The notes: a model not told the origin generated them from the sequence alone. A stretch of DNA of 64,000 bases from Exiguobacterium sp. s48 (GCF_018617395.1 NZ_JACSKC010000001.1:1860001-1924000), one strand, 5' to 3'. Numbered from the stretch's first letter, positions 26,359 to 35,683 are shown. Program-made: numbers and translations.

Positions 26359-27385
26359 ATGTGTTTCCTCCTACATGTTCTACAATGACCGACTCGGTCG
26401 GTTCGAGCACTCCTGTCTCTGTGATCAGACCGGTGATGAGTTCTGGTGGGGTCACATCAAACGCCGGATTGAAGACGGTGATGCCGACGAGCGCCGTCGG
26501 GTGTCCCCCGATATGGGTCACTTCATTCGCGTCCCGTTCCTCGATTTGAATCGTGTCATCCGCTTCCAAATCAAACGTCGAATGCGGGGCTGCCACATAA
26601 AACGGGATGCCGTAATGCTTCGCCAAAATCGCAAGCTGGAGTGTTCCGATTTTGTTGGCCGTATGACCGGTACGGGTGATGCGGTCCGCCCCGACGATGA
26701 TGGCATCGATTTGTTTCGTCTGGATTGTCCAAGCAGCCATATTATCCGTGATCAATGTGACGTCAATGTCCGCCCGGTCGAGCTCCCATACCGTCAACCG
26801 TGCCCCTTGAAGCAATGGACGGGTTTCCGACGCGAACACCCGAAAGGGGATGCCTCGCTCTTTCCCGACATAGAACGGCGCGAGCGCGGTACCGTACCGT
26901 GACGTCGCAATGGCACCGGCGTTACAAATCGTCAATACATTGCCACCAGCGGGTAACACGGTGAGCGCATGCTCCCCAATCGTGCGATACGTAGCCACAT
27001 CTTGTTCATAGATTTCAATCGCACGCTGCTTGATGGCTTTTGCAATCTGTTCAAAGTCCTCCCCCACATTCAGTCGAAGGAGTGATTCGATGACATGCTG
27101 TAAGTTGACCGCGGTCGGTCTTGTCGCAATCAATCGTTGACCGACTTGATTCAATTGGAGGTGAAAATAGGGATTGTCTTGCAGGCGTGACGCTTCTTTC
27201 GCAAGGACGAACGCCCCAAAGTAAGCGATGGCCGGCGCTCCCCGGACTTGAAGCGATTTGATTGCCTGTTCCGCCTGTTCGAGCGTTAGCACTTCGATAT
27301 ATTGCTCTTCTTGCGGCAATAGTGTCTGATCTAAAATCGTCAACACTTCCGTGTCGGCATCAAAATGAATACTTTGCACACTCAT
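26351..27385 (-). CDS. mtnA: Methylthioribose-1-phosphate isomerase MtnA
   Basis: 344 residues. It converts 5-methylthioribose-1-phosphate to the ribulose form in methionine salvage. LTICNAGAIATSRYGTALAP carries the catalytic Cys, and VGADRITRTGHTANKIGT carries the catalytic Asp and the eIF2B-like fold signature. RGAPAIAYFGA near the N-terminus also fits. Its start overlaps the mtnK stop (ATGA). Confidence 0.96.
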   Translation of the reverse strand: MSVQSIHFDADTEVLTILDQTLLPQEEQYIEVLTLEQAEQAIKSLQVRGAPAIAYFGAFVLAKEASRLQDNPYFHLQLNQVGQRLIATRPTAVNLQHVIESLLRLNVGEDFEQIAKAIKQRAIEIYEQDVATYRTIGEHALTVLPAGGNVLTICNAGAIATSRYGTALAPFYVGKERGIPFRVFASETRPLLQGARLTVWELDRADIDVTLITDNMAAWTIQTKQIDAIIVGADRITRTGHTANKIGTLQLAILAKHYGIPFYVAAPHSTFDLEADDTIQIEERDANEVTHIGGHPTALVGITVFNPAFDVTPPELITGLITETGVLEPTESVIVEHVGGNTYV

Positions 27386-28533
27386 ACGCGCACCTCCGAC
27401 AAGACCGGGATCAGCTGATCGATGGATTGAATCTGATGACGCTGTTTGATGAGACGTGTGCCGAGCTCTAGGGCGTGACGTTTCCGTTCGATGCGCAGGT
27501 CATCCGGCAATGTCTCTAAGTCAGCGACGCCAGCTAGACCGACCGTCCGTCGAATCAATTCGCAACCTGCGTAACCGATGGCATCGCTCAAAATGGATGG
27601 CAACAGTTCATCCACGAAACCTACCGTGTTGAACGGCTCGACCGCCTGTGTAAAGCGGGTACGGAACGTTTTTTCGAACGTTTCCCAGACGGTGAGCACT
27701 TCTGTGAAGCGTTCGAACCGTTTCAACGGATGCGCATATGTCGAGAACACCAAGTGAGCGATGATTTGACCGATGTCAAAACCGAACGGGCCATAAAAAG
27801 CAAACTCAGGATCGATGATTTTTGTTTCCTGACGGGTCGCAAAAATGCTTCCTGTATGTAAATCTCCATGTAGCAACGCTTCGTGTTTGGTCACGAACCC
27901 AACCTTCAATTTCGTCACTTCAATTTTCAAGGCGAGATCTGACCACAGCTGCTCCACATCCGGACGAAGGGCCGCTTCGATTTGATTCGATTCTGCATCG
28001 CGATATGGGTCGGTGAAAATGAGTTTTTCCGTGATATCGCATAGCTCTGGATTGTAATACTCTTTTTCGATTTGTTTCTTCACGAGCGGTCCGTTCGCGT
28101 AGTCAGACGTCGCAAACAACGTTTCTCCGAGGAACGTACCGACGTGGCGGGCTAAATTCGGATAGCTCTCTCCTTTTAGGAAGCCCGTCCGAACAATCTC
28201 AAACGCTGACAGATCTTCCAAAATCGTATAGGCGAGTTCACGGTCGCTACCGAGTACATCCGGTACGAACTGAGGAACGACCTTAGAAAATTCACGGAGT
28301 GCCAGCTGTTCAATCCACGACCGGTCCAGTGTGAGCGGCCAGCTCTCCCCAACGACTTTTGCGTACGGCAACGCTTGTTTCACAATCAATGACGTCTCTC
28401 CTTGTCGAATACGAAAGACGAGATTTAAATTTCCATCCCCAATCTCCTCACATTCTGCAATCCCCTCTTCTAGTAACCCCAACTGTCGAACGTGTTCGAC
28501 AACACTTTGTTCTGTAAACGCCTCATAAGTCAT
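27382..28533 (-). CDS. mtnK: Methylthioribose kinase MtnK
   Basis: 383 residues from the ATG at 28533, preceded by AAAGGGGA. The frame is open farther upstream, but that part is the riboswitch. APH-fold kinase: NLVFRIRQGETSLIVKQALPY (ATP Lys), LLHGDLHTGSIF (catalytic loop) and IDPEFAFYGPFGFDIGQ (metal Asp). It phosphorylates 5-methylthioribose with ATP, the entry step of salvage in Bacillus. First gene of the SAM-riboswitch operon with mtnA and the importer. Confidence 0.96.
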   Translation of the reverse strand: MTYEAFTEQSVVEHVRQLGLLEEGIAECEEIGDGNLNLVFRIRQGETSLIVKQALPYAKVVGESWPLTLDRSWIEQLALREFSKVVPQFVPDVLGSDRELAYTILEDLSAFEIVRTGFLKGESYPNLARHVGTFLGETLFATSDYANGPLVKKQIEKEYYNPELCDITEKLIFTDPYRDAESNQIEAALRPDVEQLWSDLALKIEVTKLKVGFVTKHEALLHGDLHTGSIFATRQETKIIDPEFAFYGPFGFDIGQIIAHLVFSTYAHPLKRFERFTEVLTVWETFEKTFRTRFTQAVEPFNTVGFVDELLPSILSDAIGYAGCELIRRTVGLAGVADLETLPDDLRIERKRHALELGTRLIKQRHQIQSIDQLIPVLSEVRV

Positions 28534-28564
28534 GATGATTTTCCCCTTTCTTGAATCTATACAT

Positions 28565-28720
28565 GAAAAAAGCCCCTTTCTCCGCGAGAAAGAGGCACAC
28601 CCAAATTGGTTGTTCCTCTCATCTTTCAGACATATGTCTGGTGGATGTAGCACCGTGCCAAATGGTCGGTTGCTGCGGCGTCTTAGGGCCAATTCCCTCT
28701 GCCAACTCGCGATAAGAGTA
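28565..28720 (-). promoter_or_regulatory. SAM-I (S-box) riboswitch controlling mtnK operon
   Basis: The reverse strand begins CTCTTATCGCGAG and contains GGCCCTAAGACGCCGCAGCAACC and GGTGCTACATCC, and closes with GATGAGAGG at about 28613. These are the conserved P1-P4 parts of the S-box aptamer. The expression platform at 28565-28597 is a GC-rich stem (GCCTCTTTCTC/GAGAAAGGGGC) with TTTTTT. High SAM would terminate transcription. Confidence 0.96.
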
Positions 28721-28753
28721 AATGATGTAATTGTGTTTGACGTGTTGAAACGA

Positions 28754-28783
28754 ATATTACGGACTAGGCACGCTAGTTGTCAA
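28754..28783 (-). promoter_or_regulatory. Promoter of the mtnK operon
   Basis: On the reverse strand TTGACA (28783-28778) and TAATAT (28759-28754) are 18 bases apart. This places the transcript start about 25 bases before the S-box. Confidence 0.75.
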
Positions 28784-28865
28784 TCCTCTATTTTTAGTCG
28801 CCTCCCTATTTTTGACACGCATATATAGAAACATTATTTTCAAACTTTTTTCTCAAAAAAAGGAA

Positions 28866-28893
28866 TTGACGAGTGCGCGATTCTATGTAAAAA
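28866..28893 (+). promoter_or_regulatory. Probable promoter of mtnW operon
   Basis: TTGACG and TAAAAA lie 16 bases apart, about 30 bases before the rightward S-box. The -10 match is weak. Confidence 0.45.
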
Positions 28894-28922
28894 TTCAATT
28901 AAATTTCACAACTTCACAACTA

Positions 28923-29068
28923 TTCTTATCAAGAGCAGACGGAGGGACAAGCCCGATGATGTCGCAGCAACCGACCAGAAATGGCACGGTGCTAATTCTT
29001 GCAGCTAACGCTGAGAGATAAGAGTTCATTGTTTTCGAATGACCTCTTGCCTTGGCATGAGGTCATTT
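28923..29068 (+). promoter_or_regulatory. SAM-I (S-box) riboswitch controlling mtnWXBD
   Basis: The aptamer runs from TTCTTATCAAGAG to GAGAGATAAGAG (29024) and includes GATGTCGCAGCAACCGACC and GGCACGGTGCTAATTC. A terminator follows: AATGACCTC and GAGGTCATT with TTTTTTG at 29037-29068. It is divergent from the mtnK S-box. Confidence 0.96.
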
Positions 29069-29094
29069 TTTGTTTGACCTGAAAGGAGGAACTT

Positions 29095-30249
29095 ATGGGA
29101 ATCATCGCTACTTATGAAATCAAACATACCGATCACGTCGAACGCGTGGCTGAGAAGATTGCACATGAGCTGACCGTCGGGACATGGACCGAATTGAACC
29201 ATCTCGAGCAGCATCAACTACAGGCGTTCCGCGGTGAGGTCATCTCAACGTCCCAACAGGAAACGACGAGTCGCTTTTCGATTCGCTACCCGCTACATAA
29301 CGTGACACCGGACTTTTCGTCCATTCTGACGACGACATTCGGTAAGCTCTCCCTCGACCCGAGTGTTCAACTCGTCGACCTATCGCTTCCAGAGGAACTC
29401 GTCCCGGACTTTCCGGGTGCCGCATTCGGTGTTGAAGGTGTTCGCGACATCCTTCGTGTACACGATCGACCGCTCGCCATGAGCATCTTCAAAGGCGTCA
29501 TCGGGCGTGACCTTGATTTTTTGGCGACACAACTTCGTGACCAGTTTACAGGTGGCATCGATCTCGTGAAAGACGATGAGATTTTATATGACAATCCGCT
29601 CACCCCATCGCTCGAACGGGCTCGGATTGGAGCATCGATCATTCAAGAACATAAAGAATTGACGGATCGTTCCGTTCTATACGCTGTCACGTTGAGCGGA
29701 CCCGTTTTCACCTTACGCGATCAGGCAAAACGTTTGATCGAGGCAGGCGCGACCGCATTGTTGTTCAACGTGTATACGTACGGGCTTGACGCGTTACGAG
29801 AGCTCGCCAAAGACCCTGAGATTCACGTCCCGATTTTGGCACATCCTGCTTTTGCCGGAGCATTGACCGGATCGATTCGTCATTCCCTCCTCTTCGGGAA
29901 ACTGATTCGACTCGCCGGGGCCGACTTGACACTCTTCCCGTCGCCATACGGTTCGCTGTCGACACCGAAAGACGAAACACAACAGATTCAGACATATGCG
30001 ACTGAACCCCATTGGACGAAACCAATTCTGACGGTCCCATCTGCCGGGATTCACCCAGGACTCGTCCCGGACTTGATTCGAGACTTCGGAACGGATGTCG
30101 TCATCAATGCCGGCGGTGGGATTCACGGACACCCGGACGGTGCGGCTGCCGGTGCGAGGGCATTCCGCCAAGCAATCGATCAGGCAATCGGTAAGACGAG
30201 CGAGACCGATGCGTTATCGACTGCGTTAGATGCGTGGGGTGCGCGATGA
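29095..30249 (+). CDS. mtnW: 2,3-diketo-5-methylthiopentyl-1-phosphate enolase (RuBisCO-like protein) MtnW
   Basis: 384 residues. A RuBisCO-like protein that enolises the diketone intermediate of methionine salvage; it fixes no CO2. GGIDLVKDDE corresponds to the carbamylated-lysine motif of RuBisCO, and IFKGVIGRDL and HPAFAGA also fit the barrel. GGAGG precedes the ATG. It overlaps mtnX by ATGA. Confidence 0.96.
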   Translation: MGIIATYEIKHTDHVERVAEKIAHELTVGTWTELNHLEQHQLQAFRGEVISTSQQETTSRFSIRYPLHNVTPDFSSILTTTFGKLSLDPSVQLVDLSLPEELVPDFPGAAFGVEGVRDILRVHDRPLAMSIFKGVIGRDLDFLATQLRDQFTGGIDLVKDDEILYDNPLTPSLERARIGASIIQEHKELTDRSVLYAVTLSGPVFTLRDQAKRLIEAGATALLFNVYTYGLDALRELAKDPEIHVPILAHPAFAGALTGSIRHSLLFGKLIRLAGADLTLFPSPYGSLSTPKDETQQIQTYATEPHWTKPILTVPSAGIHPGLVPDLIRDFGTDVVINAGGGIHGHPDGAAAGARAFRQAIDQAIGKTSETDALSTALDAWGAR

Positions 30250-30896
30250 GTACGCACGTCATCTGTGACTTCGACGGAACCATCACGGAAGAAGATAACA
30301 TCATCGCGTTGATGCGACAATTCGCCCCACCTGAATGGGTCGAACTCAAAGATGGTGTGTTGAACCAAACGCTCTCCATTCGAGAAGGCGTCGGTCAGAT
30401 GTTCAGCTTGCTCCCGAGTGAACAGGAATTGAAGTACCGTGAATTTCTGCAGTCGACCATCACGCTTCGACCAGGGTTTGTCGAGTTTTTACAAGAGACA
30501 GAGTCGCACGGCTTTCGATTTGATGTCGTCAGTGGGGGCATGGACTTTTTCGTCCATCCGATTCTAGAAGGTCATGTCGAACCGGAACACATCCACTGCA
30601 ATCACGTTGATTTTTCAGGAGAGACAGCGCGCGTCACGTGGCCTCATTTATGCGATGTTCATTGCTCGAACGATTGCGGATGTTGCAAACCGACGATCGC
30701 CCGACAGATTGTCGCACCTACCGACACGTTGATCGTTATTGGGGATTCTGTCACCGATTTTGAAATCGCCAAACGTGCCGACGTTGTGTATGCGCGCGGT
30801 CAACTGATTTCACTTTGCGAGGCGGAAGGAATTCACTATGTTCCGTTCGAGACATTCCATGACATCTCAGCTCATATGAAAGGAGTGAACGTATGA
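30246..30896 (+). CDS. mtnX: 2-hydroxy-3-keto-5-methylthiopentenyl-1-phosphate phosphatase MtnX
   Basis: 216 residues from the ATG at 30246 overlapping the mtnW stop. HAD-family phosphatase: [12 protein letters not shown] (nucleophile Asp), the SGG of motif II and [20 protein letters not shown] (motif IV). It removes the phosphate from the MtnW product. The CSNDCGCC segment is typical of MtnX. It overlaps mtnB by ATGA. Confidence 0.95.
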   Translation: MSTHVICDFDGTITEEDNIIALMRQFAPPEWVELKDGVLNQTLSIREGVGQMFSLLPSEQELKYREFLQSTITLRPGFVEFLQETESHGFRFDVVSGGMDFFVHPILEGHVEPEHIHCNHVDFSGETARVTWPHLCDVHCSNDCGCCKPTIARQIVAPTDTLIVIGDSVTDFEIAKRADVVYARGQLISLCEAEGIHYVPFETFHDISAHMKGVNV

Positions 30897-31510
30897 CCGT
30901 ACAAGAACGATGGGTAGAACTCGCCGACATTAAAGACGAGCTCGCCGCACGAGACTGGTTCCCTGGGACGAGTGGCAACCTGGCGATCCGCGTATCGGAC
31001 GACCCGTTGACGTTCCTCGTGACGGCAAGCGGTCGTGACAAACGAAAGCGTACGGATGAAGACTTCGTTCTCGTCGATGCGACTGGTCAATTGATTGGGG
31101 AACAAATAGGCAAACCATCCGCGGAGACGTTACTGCACGTCGAAATCTTTAACAATACGAACGCAACCTGTTCCCTTCACGTGCATACGGTCGACAACAA
31201 CGTTATCTCGGAACTGTATGCAGCACAAGGTCATGTGACGTTCACAGGTCAAGAAATCATCAAGGCGCTCGGCTATTGGGAAGAGACGGCAAGTGTCCGA
31301 ATCCCAATCATCGAGAATCACGCGGATATCCCGACACTCGCCCATGCATTTGCCCCACATGTCACAGGCGATGCTGGTGCTGTTCTCATCCGAAACCACG
31401 GAATCACCGTTTGGGGCGAAACGTCCGCTGCGGCAAAGCGTTATTTAGAAGCATATGAATTTTTATTTAGCTATTCATTAAAATTACGCGCCCTAGGCGT
31501 CCATTCATAA
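30893..31510 (+). CDS. mtnB: Methylthioribulose-1-phosphate dehydratase MtnB
   Basis: 205 residues of the class II aldolase fold. [24 protein letters not shown] (zinc His pair) and RNHGITVWG (third zinc His) are all present. It dehydrates the MtnA product to the diketone used by MtnW. AAAGGAGTG lies just before the ATG, which overlaps the mtnX stop. Confidence 0.95.
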   Translation: MTVQERWVELADIKDELAARDWFPGTSGNLAIRVSDDPLTFLVTASGRDKRKRTDEDFVLVDATGQLIGEQIGKPSAETLLHVEIFNNTNATCSLHVHTVDNNVISELYAAQGHVTFTGQEIIKALGYWEETASVRIPIIENHADIPTLAHAFAPHVTGDAGAVLIRNHGITVWGETSAAAKRYLEAYEFLFSYSLKLRALGVHS

Positions 31511-31523
31511 GGAGGAATTCAAC

Positions 31524-32057
31524 ATGGCAACGATTTATTTTCAACAAACCGAAGAACGCGTCAGCGACCAACAAGAGGTACGTGACTTTTTAGAATCACG
31601 AGACATCCTTTACGAAGCATGGGACATCACGAAATTACCGGTTTCCCTTCAGGAAAACTATCAACTGTCAGACGAGGACAAAGAAGCCATTTTGTCGACG
31701 TTCCGTGACGAGATTCAAGATGTATCGGCGCGACGCGGCTACAAGACAGCTGATGTCATCTCGCTATCCGACGCGACACCGAACTTAGATGAACTGCTCG
31801 TCAACTTCCAAAAAGAACATCACCACACAGATGACGAAGTTCGTTTCATCGTCAGTGGTCACGGCATTTTTGCCATTGACGATGCTGAACGTGGATACTT
31901 CAATATCGAGCTCAATCCGGGTGATCTTATCTCGGTGCCGGTCAACACACGTCATTACTTCACGTTGCAAGAAGACCGTCAAGTTGTTGCTGTTCGTATT
32001 TTTGTGACGACCGAGGGCTGGGTGCCGATTTACGAAAAAGAAAATGTGCAGGCATAA
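31524..32057 (+). CDS. mtnD: Acireductone dioxygenase MtnD
   Basis: 177-residue cupin. HHHTDDEVRFIVSGHGIF gives the metal His/His/Glu set and NTRHYFTL the last His. It cleaves acireductone to the keto acid precursor of methionine plus formate when iron is bound. It completes the downstream half of the salvage pathway here. The final transaminase (mtnE type) is not in the window. Confidence 0.95.
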   Translation: MATIYFQQTEERVSDQQEVRDFLESRDILYEAWDITKLPVSLQENYQLSDEDKEAILSTFRDEIQDVSARRGYKTADVISLSDATPNLDELLVNFQKEHHHTDDEVRFIVSGHGIFAIDDAERGYFNIELNPGDLISVPVNTRHYFTLQEDRQVVAVRIFVTTEGWVPIYEKENVQA

Positions 32058-32096
32058 AAAAAGGTCTCTCGCTTAAAACGAGAGACCTTTTTTTAC
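32057..32096. terminator. Bidirectional terminator between mtnD and the TerC gene
   Basis: AAAAAGGTCTCTCG and CGAGAGACCTTTTTTT enclose a short A-rich loop, with T runs on both strands. Confidence 0.92.
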
Positions 32097-32923
32097 TGTT
32101 TGACCGCTGTCGGTTTCGATGAGAACCAGCCCCATGTCGCAATTCCGACCATGACTGACCAGAAGAAAATCGTCCAAGCTGTCGAGTGGACGAATCCGTC
32201 TGGGAGTCCCATGAATTCGAACGGTGTACCGGCAATCAATTCCTTGAAACCTGGGTGTTCAAGTACGAGGACCGTCAACTTGACCCCGACCCAACCGACG
32301 ATGATGAAAGCAGCCGTTTCGAGGGATGGGCGTTGATGGAGCAACTTGACAAAAATACGGGCGGCGAATCGCATCAAGACGACCCCGATGAGTCCTCCCG
32401 TCAAAACGACGAAGAACTGACCTGAGTCAATCCCACCGATTTCTCCGAGACCAAGCGGTTTGACACTCACAGCGAGCGCGACTGCTGCCAAGATTGAGTC
32501 GACCGCAAAGGCGATGTCCGCAAATTCGACTTTTGCGACAGTGAGCCAAAATTCTTTCTTCGACACCGGCTTTTCAGTGACAGCCGTCTCTTCTTTCGCT
32601 TCAGCCGCCAAGTCTTGCTTCGGTTCTTGGCCACGTGCCTTATACGTCATATACAAGTGTCGACCACTCATTCCAATCAGATAAAGTGCACCGATCGCTT
32701 GAACTTGCCATACGTTGATTAAGAACGAGATTAAGAACAATGCGATAAATCGGAAGACGAACGCCCCGAGGAGCCCATAAAATAATGCTTTTTTCTGCTC
32801 TGTACGCGGTAAGTGTTTGACCATGACGGCCAAGACGAGCGCGTTGTCTGCAGATAACAAGCCTTCTAAACCGACAAGCACGACGATGATCCAGGCGTAC
32901 TGCAGGATTAACTGCCAATCCAT
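32093..32923 (-). CDS. TerC-family integral membrane protein (YkoY/MeeF-like)
   Basis: 276 residues with about seven membrane helices. The conserved acidic residues of TerC are present: LEGLLSADNALVLAVM in helix 1 and VEFADIAFAVDSILA in the middle. A charged Glu-rich loop lies between. Bacillus TerC proteins export Mn2+ or metallate secreted enzymes. I looked for a yybP-ykoY Mn riboswitch upstream and did not find one. Confidence 0.9.
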   Translation of the reverse strand: MDWQLILQYAWIIVVLVGLEGLLSADNALVLAVMVKHLPRTEQKKALFYGLLGAFVFRFIALFLISFLINVWQVQAIGALYLIGMSGRHLYMTYKARGQEPKQDLAAEAKEETAVTEKPVSKKEFWLTVAKVEFADIAFAVDSILAAVALAVSVKPLGLGEIGGIDSGQFFVVLTGGLIGVVLMRFAARIFVKLLHQRPSLETAAFIIVGWVGVKLTVLVLEHPGFKELIAGTPFEFMGLPDGFVHSTAWTIFFWSVMVGIATWGWFSSKPTAVKQ

Positions 32924-33178
32924 AAAAACCTCTCCTTTTGTCTTTCGATTCCTACATATTTAATAGTGATCTATTTTTTAAGTTCACAGGACCATTTTAT
33001 TCCCGTTTCGGAAGTAAATCAATCCTCTTTCTTTCATATATGAATGAATTCGTGACCTTCACACATTCAAAACATGTTATGAGAGCAAAATCATACCCGT
33101 TCAGTCATCATTTCGTGATAAAATCCTAACAAGAACGAGTGGTCCTTTGAACCGCTCTAAAAAAAGGAGAATCCGATT

Positions 33179-34090
33179 ATGTCTACAAGCCATGTCGCTT
33201 TACCTACTAAAGCAGAACGACATAAATTGTTCGGGTCGGTCCCACCGATTAAAGGAACAAAGCCGACCGAGAAAGAACAAATGGTCGATTTACAAAATAC
33301 ACCGAAAAACTTCTTGTTCGCTCTCGACAGTGTTGGGATCTCGAACGTGAAGCACCCTGTGAACGTCGAAACGCCAGAAGGAGTTCAGTCGACGGTTGCC
33401 ACATTCGAATTGACGACATCGCTCGTTCAAGATCGTAAAGGAATCAACATGTCTCGTTTGACAGAGCAGCTCGACGCGTACCATCAACAAGGATGGACAG
33501 TATCGAACCGTTCGTTAATCGAATTCGCACAGGAGCTCGCCGAGCGTATGGAACAAACAGAAGGTCAATTGACAATCCGTTACCCATGGTTCTTCACGCG
33601 TAAAGCACCTGCGACAGGTCTTAGCGGTTTGATGAACGCGGATGTCATGCATCGTGTGACGTACAACCTTGAAACGGGCGTCGCAAACGTGACGGTCGGT
33701 CTCGTCATCAACGTTACGACACTTTGCCCATGCTCAAAAGAAATCAGTGAATACAGTGCCCATAACCAACGTGGGTACATCACGATTGAAGCCGGACTTG
33801 ATGAAACGTCAATGGACGGGTTCGATTGGCGTGCAGCCCTTCTCGATGCAGCGGAGTCAAACGCCTCAGCACCACTTCACCCTGTCCTCAAACGTCCGGA
33901 TGAGAAACGTGCGACTGAAATCGCATACGAAAACCCACGTTTCGTCGAGGACATGGTCCGCTTGATCGCGGCTGACTTGTACGAGATGAAACAAGTCGTG
34001 AACTTCTTCGTCGAATGCCGTAACGAAGAGTCGATTCACCAACACGATGCCATCGCATCGATCACATTCGATAAGCGCCAAGACGCATAA
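33179..34090 (+). CDS. folE2: GTP cyclohydrolase FolE2 (type IB)
   Basis: 303 residues. It makes dihydroneopterin triphosphate, the first step of folate synthesis. The start PTKAERHKLFGSVPPIKGTKP, the mid motif TTLCPCSKEISEYSAHNQRG (metal Cys/His) and the end FFVECRNEESIHQHDA are diagnostic of FolE2/MptA. FolE2 can use metals other than zinc and is often Zur-controlled, but no clear Zur box is visible. AAAAGGAG precedes the ATG. Confidence 0.95.
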   Translation: MSTSHVALPTKAERHKLFGSVPPIKGTKPTEKEQMVDLQNTPKNFLFALDSVGISNVKHPVNVETPEGVQSTVATFELTTSLVQDRKGINMSRLTEQLDAYHQQGWTVSNRSLIEFAQELAERMEQTEGQLTIRYPWFFTRKAPATGLSGLMNADVMHRVTYNLETGVANVTVGLVINVTTLCPCSKEISEYSAHNQRGYITIEAGLDETSMDGFDWRAALLDAAESNASAPLHPVLKRPDEKRATEIAYENPRFVEDMVRLIAADLYEMKQVVNFFVECRNEESIHQHDAIASITFDKRQDA

Positions 34091-34132
34091 AAAATGCGGA
34101 ACCTCTGTTAAAGAAGGTTCCGCATTTTTTAT
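34089..34132. terminator. Bidirectional terminator after folE2
   Basis: AAAAAATGCGGAACCT and AGGTTCCGCATTTTTT form a long stem at the ends of two convergent genes. Confidence 0.92.
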
Positions 34133-34293
34133 AGACTTGTCACGAGTTCAATCGTCAATAAGATGATGATGAGCATCACCCACACTGCCCAGACGAGTCG
34201 CCACTTCTCCCAGTCAAATCGCTTCATCACCGCGTAGACAGTGAGATAAAGCGCAATGAGAAGCGGTACGACGACCCAAGGATTCTCTAGCAT
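34129..34293 (-). CDS. Small two-TM membrane protein after the rhodanese gene
   Basis: 54 residues from the ATG at 34293, which overlaps the rhodanese stop (TGATG). Helices lie at about 4-22 and 33-53, separated by KRFDWEKWR. The family is unknown. Coupling to the rhodanese gene suggests cotranslation. A longer frame adds eight residues inside the rhodanese gene and is less likely. Confidence 0.65.
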   Translation of the reverse strand: MLENPWVVVPLLIALYLTVYAVMKRFDWEKWRLVWAVWVMLIIILLTIELVTSL

Positions 34294-34592
34294 CACGCCT
34301 CGATGTCGCCGTCCCAAGCGAGCATTCCGCCGTCGACATTGACGACTTTGTAGCCTTGCGATTCTAAGTAATCACAAGCCGTCTGGCTCCGTCCACCTGA
34401 GCGACAGATGACGTGATACACATTGTCTTGTGCCAACTTTTCTGTCACTTGTGGGAATTCCGATAATGGGTAGAGTGGTACGTTCGGGATATGCCCTGAC
34501 TCATATTCATCTTGTTCGCGCACATCGATGATATGGAGAGACTCCCCATTCTCTAACTTTTCTCGTAATTCTGTCGCATGAATGCTTTGCAT
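34293..34592 (-). CDS. Single-domain rhodanese (sulfurtransferase)
   Basis: 99 residues, one rhodanese domain. The active-site loop CRSGGRS has the sulfur-carrying Cys, and VDVREQDEYESGHIP is the other signature. It moves sulfane sulfur or is a redox partner. The ATG follows a GGGGAAC site. Confidence 0.92.
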   Translation of the reverse strand: MQSIHATELREKLENGESLHIIDVREQDEYESGHIPNVPLYPLSEFPQVTEKLAQDNVYHVICRSGGRSQTACDYLESQGYKVVNVDGGMLAWDGDIEA

Positions 34593-34655
34593 ACATAGTT
34601 CCCCTTTCGATTATAGACTCCTCTTTTAGTTTACCTCAGTCCACCTTTAAAAAAA

Positions 34656-34690
34656 CAAAAAAAGCACCCTTCTATAAGAAGGATGCTCCG
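34656..34690 (-). terminator. Terminator of pta
   Basis: AGCATCCTTC and GAAGGGTGCT with TTTTTTT on the reverse strand, just past the pta stop codon. Confidence 0.9.
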
Positions 34691-34693
34691 GAC

Positions 34694-35683
34694 TTACGCT
34701 TCGTTGCGCTCGTCGATTGCTTGTGCTGCTGTGATGAGCGTCAATTTGTAGACGTCCTCTTCGTTACAGCCGCGTGATAAGTCGTTCACTGGTTTGTTGA
34801 GACCTTGAAGGATTGGGCCGATCGCTTCGAATCCACCGAAACGTTGAACCATCTTGTAGCCAATGTTCCCTGCTTCAAGACTTGGGAAGACGAATACGTT
34901 TGCCTTACCAGCAACGTCAGAACCCGGTGCTTTCTTCGCCGCTACGCTAGGGACGAATGCCGCATCGAATTGAAGTTCTCCGTCGATTGGAAGGTTCGGT
35001 GATTTCTCTTTCGCAAGGCGTGTCGCTTCCACGACCTTCTCTGTTTCCGGTGACTTCGCAGAACCTTTCGTCGAGAAGCTAAGAAGCGCGACTTGTGGGT
35101 CGATGCCGAACGTCTTCGCTGTCGCTGCCGACAAGAACGCGTTCTCTGCTAAGTCCGCTGCATCCGGTGCGATGTTGATCGCACAGTCCGAGAAGACGTA
35201 TTGCTCGTCGTCACGTACCATGATGAACACACCTGACGTCTTTTTGATGCCTGGTTGCATTTTGATGATTTGTAGTGCCGGACGTACCGTATCAGCCGTC
35301 GCGTGCATCGCGCCTGAGACAAGACCTTCTGCTTTGCCTGTGTGAACGAGCATTGTTCCGAAGTAGTTCACGTCTGATGTAAGGAGTTCGCGTGCTTGTT
35401 CAGCCGTCGCTTTCCCTTTACGACGCTCGACGAATGATTCGACGAGAACGTCGATGTCTTCGTATGTCGCTGGGTCATATTGTGTCAAACCTGAGATGTC
35501 GAAACCGTGTTTCGCCGCAACCGCTTCGAGATCTGCTCTCGCACCGACGACGATCGGTTCTACCATACCGTCTGCTTTCAATCGAACAGCGGCTCCAAGA
35601 ACACGCTCATCGATACCTTCCGGGAAGACGATGGTCGGACGAACCGGGCTAACTTTTTGCTTCAACGTTTCAAATAATTTCAT
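34694..35683 (-). CDS. pta: Phosphate acetyltransferase
   Basis: 329 residues, single-domain Pta as in Bacillus. It interconverts acetyl-CoA and acetyl phosphate for acetate overflow. FPEGIDERVLGAAVRL at the start, LVSGAMHATADTVRPALQ in the active site and ANVFVFPSLEAGNIGYK near the end are family motifs. It is divergent from hemQ, a neighbour pair also seen in B. subtilis (ywfJ/ywfI). Confidence 0.96.
   Translation of the reverse strand: MKLFETLKQKVSPVRPTIVFPEGIDERVLGAAVRLKADGMVEPIVVGARADLEAVAAKHGFDISGLTQYDPATYEDIDVLVESFVERRKGKATAEQARELLTSDVNYFGTMLVHTGKAEGLVSGAMHATADTVRPALQIIKMQPGIKKTSGVFIMVRDDEQYVFSDCAINIAPDAADLAENAFLSAATAKTFGIDPQVALLSFSTKGSAKSPETEKVVEATRLAKEKSPNLPIDGELQFDAAFVPSVAAKKAPGSDVAGKANVFVFPSLEAGNIGYKMVQRFGGFEAIGPILQGLNKPVNDLSRGCNEEDVYKLTLITAAQAIDERNEA

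Noticed and set aside
28534-28692. Longer N-terminus for MtnK
   Set aside because: This stretch is the SAM-I riboswitch leader; the ATG at 28533 has the ribosome site.
32924-33178. Mn2+ (yybP-ykoY) riboswitch upstream of the TerC gene
   Set aside because: The conserved motifs of that riboswitch are absent on the reverse strand.
33130-33178. Regulatory stem or Zur box before folE2
   Set aside because: A weak GAGTGGT/ACCGCTC stem exists, but no Zur-type dyad is present; too little to claim.
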